Shown here: in pieces, positions 6,315-7,798 of the stretch | Layout: each line of letters opens with the position of its first letter | Numbering within the stretch: the first letter of the stretch is position 1 | DNA from: Gammaproteobacteria bacterium | Lineage (GTDB): Bacteria; Pseudomonadota; Gammaproteobacteria; Steroidobacterales; MnTg04 | Reading direction: 5' to 3' | NCBI GenBank assembly: GCA_027297845.1 | Contig: JAPUHG010000077.1 | Coordinates: forward strand, 1-7,798 | Length of the DNA stretch: 7,798 bases | Position numbers and translations under genes: made by a program | The notes under the pieces: model-generated | The model's input: the letters and a program-made list of their open reading frames with translations, nothing else | Told to the model about the DNA's origin: nothing | Databases searched by the model: none

Positions 6315-6347
6315 CAGCCTGTCGATCTTAGGGAGCTGGCTCTTTTT
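6313..6347 (+). terminator. Weak candidate terminator of the TonB operon
   Basis: AGCAGC (6313-6318), starting within the TPR stop codon, can pair with GCTGGCT (6335-6341) allowing one bulged G, with a 16-nt loop. It is followed by C and TTTTT (6343-6347). Position and polarity suit an operon terminator, and it would overlap the 3' end of the convergent acyltransferase gene. The stem is short and imperfect, so this is tentative. Confidence 0.3.
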
Positions 6348-7077
6348 GGCGTTCGACCAGTGGTTCACCGAGGCTGGCTTGCATGGCGAGACGGGCCGAT
6401 TCTCTTAGCTGGCGTTGACCACCGGCGCCGGGTTTGGGTGGGGTCAGAGCTGGCAATACCTCGATTTCGATTCTTCCCCAGCGCGGTAAAATCTCTCTTG
6501 CCGGCAATATCCAGCGCGACCCACGAATGATCACCGGGACAAGCGGCAGACCTCCTCTTACCGCCGCCGCAAACGCACCATTGTGAAAAGGCAGCAACCC
6601 TGGTTCCGACTGGAATGTGCCTTCGGGGAAAAAAACCATCGAGGAACCGGATGAGGCCTTTTGGAGCAACCGACGGCTATCCCTCGCCTTGCCACCGCTG
6701 ATGTGGCGTTCGACGAACTCCGAGCCGATACTCCTCAGCAGATAATGGACAAATGGAACCTGGGTAACTTCGCGTTTGATCACAAACGCGAAGTCAGGTG
6801 GCAGGACAGCGGTCAAAATTACGCCGTCGAGATAACTGGAATGGTTGGCCACGATGACGCACGAATTGCCGGGCAGGTTTTTCAGGCCGCGAACAGTTGG
6901 TCGCATGGCGCAAAGCGCAAACACCAGTCCGCTGAGCGTTCGAGCCATGGTCCTGCGCCAGGCTAGCCTGGGCAGGATCAGCAGGAATGGAAAAAGCGAT
7001 ACTGCCAGAACGGAGAAAACCAGCAACATATACAGACCGAAGACCGCGTGGAATAAATGGCGAATCAGTTTTTTCAT
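6328..7077 (-). CDS. PlsC-family lysophospholipid (1-acylglycerol-3-phosphate) acyltransferase
   Basis: This 249-residue membrane-associated enzyme would transfer an acyl group to a lysophospholipid such as lysophosphatidate, in phospholipid synthesis or remodelling. A hydrophobic anchor occupies residues 8-36. All acyltransferase motifs are present: the catalytic NHSSYLD (His79, Asp84), the substrate-binding GSEFVER (118-124), FPEGTF (150-155) and LVPVIIRG (179-186). Length agrees with PlsC (about 245). The ATG at 7077 is the only reasonable start, since a stop lies five codons upstream in frame; the Shine-Dalgarno is weak. The gene converges on the TonB operon with 13 bp between stop codons and diverges from xerD. 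The exact acyl acceptor cannot be read from the sequence, and an accessory paralogue (for example for ornithine lipids) is possible. Confidence 0.9.
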   Translation of the reverse strand: MKKLIRHLFHAVFGLYMLLVFSVLAVSLFPFLLILPRLAWRRTMARTLSGLVFALCAMRPTVRGLKNLPGNSCVIVANHSSYLDGVILTAVLPPDFAFVIKREVTQVPFVHYLLRSIGSEFVERHISGGKARDSRRLLQKASSGSSMVFFPEGTFQSEPGLLPFHNGAFAAAVRGGLPLVPVIIRGSRWILPAREILPRWGRIEIEVLPALTPPKPGAGGQRQLRESARLAMQASLGEPLVERQKEPAP

Positions 7078-7158
7078 AGTCGCGGAAGCCTACGTGTTTA
7101 GCGGGAAAAAAGTCCAGCGAACAAAAATGTGAACTGCGTCACTTTATGTTAATTGATT

Positions 7159-7185
7159 GGCCGATTTGTGAACCGGGTCACGGCC
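7159..7185. other. Inverted repeat GGCCG/CGGCC in the xerD upstream region
   Basis: GGCCG (7159-7163) pairs with CGGCC (7181-7185). Inside it TGA (7169-7171) can pair with TCA (7178-7180) around the loop ACCGGG. It is the first of four stem-loops between the divergent acyltransferase and xerD genes. There is no adjacent T-run. Confidence 0.4.
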
Positions 7186-7221
7186 CCTGCAGAGCCCGAA
7201 ACCACATACTGGCTCACGCGG

Positions 7222-7245
7222 ACGGGCAGCAAGGACGCAGCCCGT
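7222..7245. other. Perfect 6-bp inverted repeat with inner pairing, xerD upstream region
   Basis: ACGGGC (7222-7227) and GCCCGT (7240-7245) are exact reverse complements. Inside, GC (7229-7230) pairs with GC (7237-7238) across an A-A mismatch, leaving the hexaloop AAGGAC. The stem is thus 8 bp, nearly all G-C. Only TTT follows, too short for a standard terminator. Confidence 0.5.
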
Positions 7246-7256
7246 TTCGCACTTTC

Positions 7257-7288
7257 AACCCGGGGCAAAAACCGGGTAATCAACCGGG
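7257..7288 (+). repeat. Short iterated AACC(C)GGG repeats at 12-13 bp spacing
   Basis: AACCCGGGG begins at 7257, and AACCGGG begins at 7270 and again at 7282, giving spacings of 13 and 12 bp. A further AACCGGG lies at 7171-7177. The spacing is slightly over one helical turn, as seen in some operator arrays. No known binding motif is recognised. Confidence 0.5.
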
Positions 7289-7326
7289 CGCCAAATGGTG
7301 GCGAGCCGGTTTGCGCATGGAGCGCA
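7282..7326. other. Two adjacent stem-loops in the xerD leader
   Basis: First stem: AACCGG (7282-7287) pairs with CCGGTT (7306-7311), and CGCCA (7289-7293) pairs with TGGCG (7299-7303), with loop AATGG and a small 1x2 internal loop; 11 bp in total. Second stem: TGCGC (7312-7316) pairs with GCGCA (7322-7326), with loop ATGGA. The stems abut and both loops contain ATGG. The second ends 26 nt before the xerD start. No T-run follows either stem. Confidence 0.5.
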
Positions 7327-7352
7327 GTTGCGAGGCAGGGAGCAAGTGAGTA

Positions 7353-7798
7353 ATGTCGACTTTGTCACTCAAGGCTGAAAATAAGCATGAAATCTATGCC
7401 GGGCAAGAAGTGCCGGAGAAAACCATAGACAGATTTCTCGATGCCATATGGATGGAGCGTGGATTGTCCGCCAATACCCTGGCGGCCTACCGGGCTGACA
7501 TCCTCTGTTTGAGTCGCTGGCTTGAGGAGCAGAACGTGATCCTGTCTGCAACCAAGCGTAGCGATCTGCTGGCGTTTTTAGCCTGGCGCGCCGAAAGCGG
7601 CGCCAGACCCAGATCGACGGCCCGGCAGTTATCCAGTTTTCGCCGTTTCTTCCGTTACCTGGTCCGTGAGGGCGAAATCGACGAAGATCCGACCGCCAGG
7701 ATTGCCATGCCAAAAGTTGGCCGCGCCTTACCTCAGTCCATGACCGAGGAAGAGGTAGAAGCGCTTCTTAGTGCCCCCGATGTTACCGATCCACTGGG
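7353..7798 (+). CDS. xerD: Tyrosine recombinase XerD, N-terminal part; 3' end outside window
   Basis: The frame runs from the ATG at 7353 to the window end without a stop and gives the first 148 residues. XerD, together with XerC, resolves chromosome dimers at dif near the terminus under FtsK control. The visible part is the SAM-like core-binding domain: TIDRFLDAIWMERGLSANT (residues 23-41), LAAYRADILCLSRWLEE, ARQLSSFRRFFRYLVREG and DPTARIAMPKVGRALPQSMTEEEV, which aligns by eye with E. coli XerD (298 residues) throughout. The catalytic residues (R-K-H-R-H-Y) lie beyond the window, so activity cannot be judged. An in-frame TGA at 7347-7349 fixes the start; AGGGAG (7337-7342) is 10 nt upstream. 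The first 22 residues extend beyond the E. coli N-terminus and may be dispensable. The XerD rather than XerC assignment rests on the core sequence. Confidence 0.9.
   Translation, partial: MSTLSLKAENKHEIYAGQEVPEKTIDRFLDAIWMERGLSANTLAAYRADILCLSRWLEEQNVILSATKRSDLLAFLAWRAESGARPRSTARQLSSFRRFFRYLVREGEIDEDPTARIAMPKVGRALPQSMTEEEVEALLSAPDVTDPL

Larger units (their letters stand above)
7078..7352. promoter_or_regulatory. Divergent intergenic region between the acyltransferase gene and xerD
   Basis: This 275-bp stretch must hold the start signals for both flanking genes. The first 80 bp (7078-7158) are AT-richer and the rest is GC-rich and full of inverted repeats. For the minus-strand gene a weak pair can be drawn: TTGTTC (reverse of 7119-7124) and TAAACA (reverse of 7095-7100) at 18-nt spacing. 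For xerD, TATGTT (7145-7150) resembles a -10 element but has no good -35. Two overlapping frames of 66-67 codons exist here but look non-coding. Confidence 0.35.

Noticed and set aside
7146..7353. Small genes of 66-67 codons upstream of xerD, one overlapping the xerD ATG as TAATG
   Set aside because: No ribosome site, one needs a TTG start, no recognisable protein features, and the region is dominated by inverted repeats.

Overview
The window looks like chromosome of a gammaproteobacterium, probably a marine or environmental heterotroph. The basis is a gene order resembling the Vibrio/Shewanella TonB2-TtpC locus, a XerD close to the gammaproteobacterial type, ordinary Shine-Dalgarno sites and a moderately high GC content. 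No genus can be named from the sequence alone. There are no tRNA or rRNA genes, insertion sequences or CRISPR arrays.

Left edge (2-580): the C-terminal 192 residues of an IcmF-type, B12-dependent fused acyl-CoA mutase. A 189-bp gap (581-769) follows and holds a plausible sigma70 promoter.

Centre (770-6314): a seven-gene, same-strand operon for a TonB energy-transduction system. The order is a periplasmic DUF3450 coiled-coil protein, TtpC (a large ExbB-like protein with a secreted N-terminal half), a short ExbB, two tandem ExbDs, TonB, and a secreted TPR protein. Together they would use the inner-membrane proton gradient to drive TonB, which opens TonB-dependent outer-membrane transporters. 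The DUF3450, TtpC and TPR proteins would be periplasmic accessories. Most junctions overlap by 4 nt or are 1 nt apart. The first exbD is the exception, flanked by gaps of 40 and 83 nt that carry a tandem repeat and a hairpin cluster.

Right side: a PlsC-type acyltransferase on the minus strand (6328-7077) converges on the operon with only 13 bp between stop codons. Divergent from it is the N-terminal half of xerD (7353 to the window end). The 275-bp divergent intergenic region contains several perfect inverted repeats and a cluster of AACCGGG-type repeats.

Most interesting points: (a) two ExbB-type and two ExbD-type subunits in one operon; (b) a probable shared periplasmic domain in the DUF3450 protein and TtpC, not previously known to me; (c) near-identity of the two exbD genes only over the proton-channel segment; (d) a 15-bp tandem repeat across the exbB stop codon; (e) the structured xerD leader. 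The genes themselves belong to known families; I see no wholly new system.
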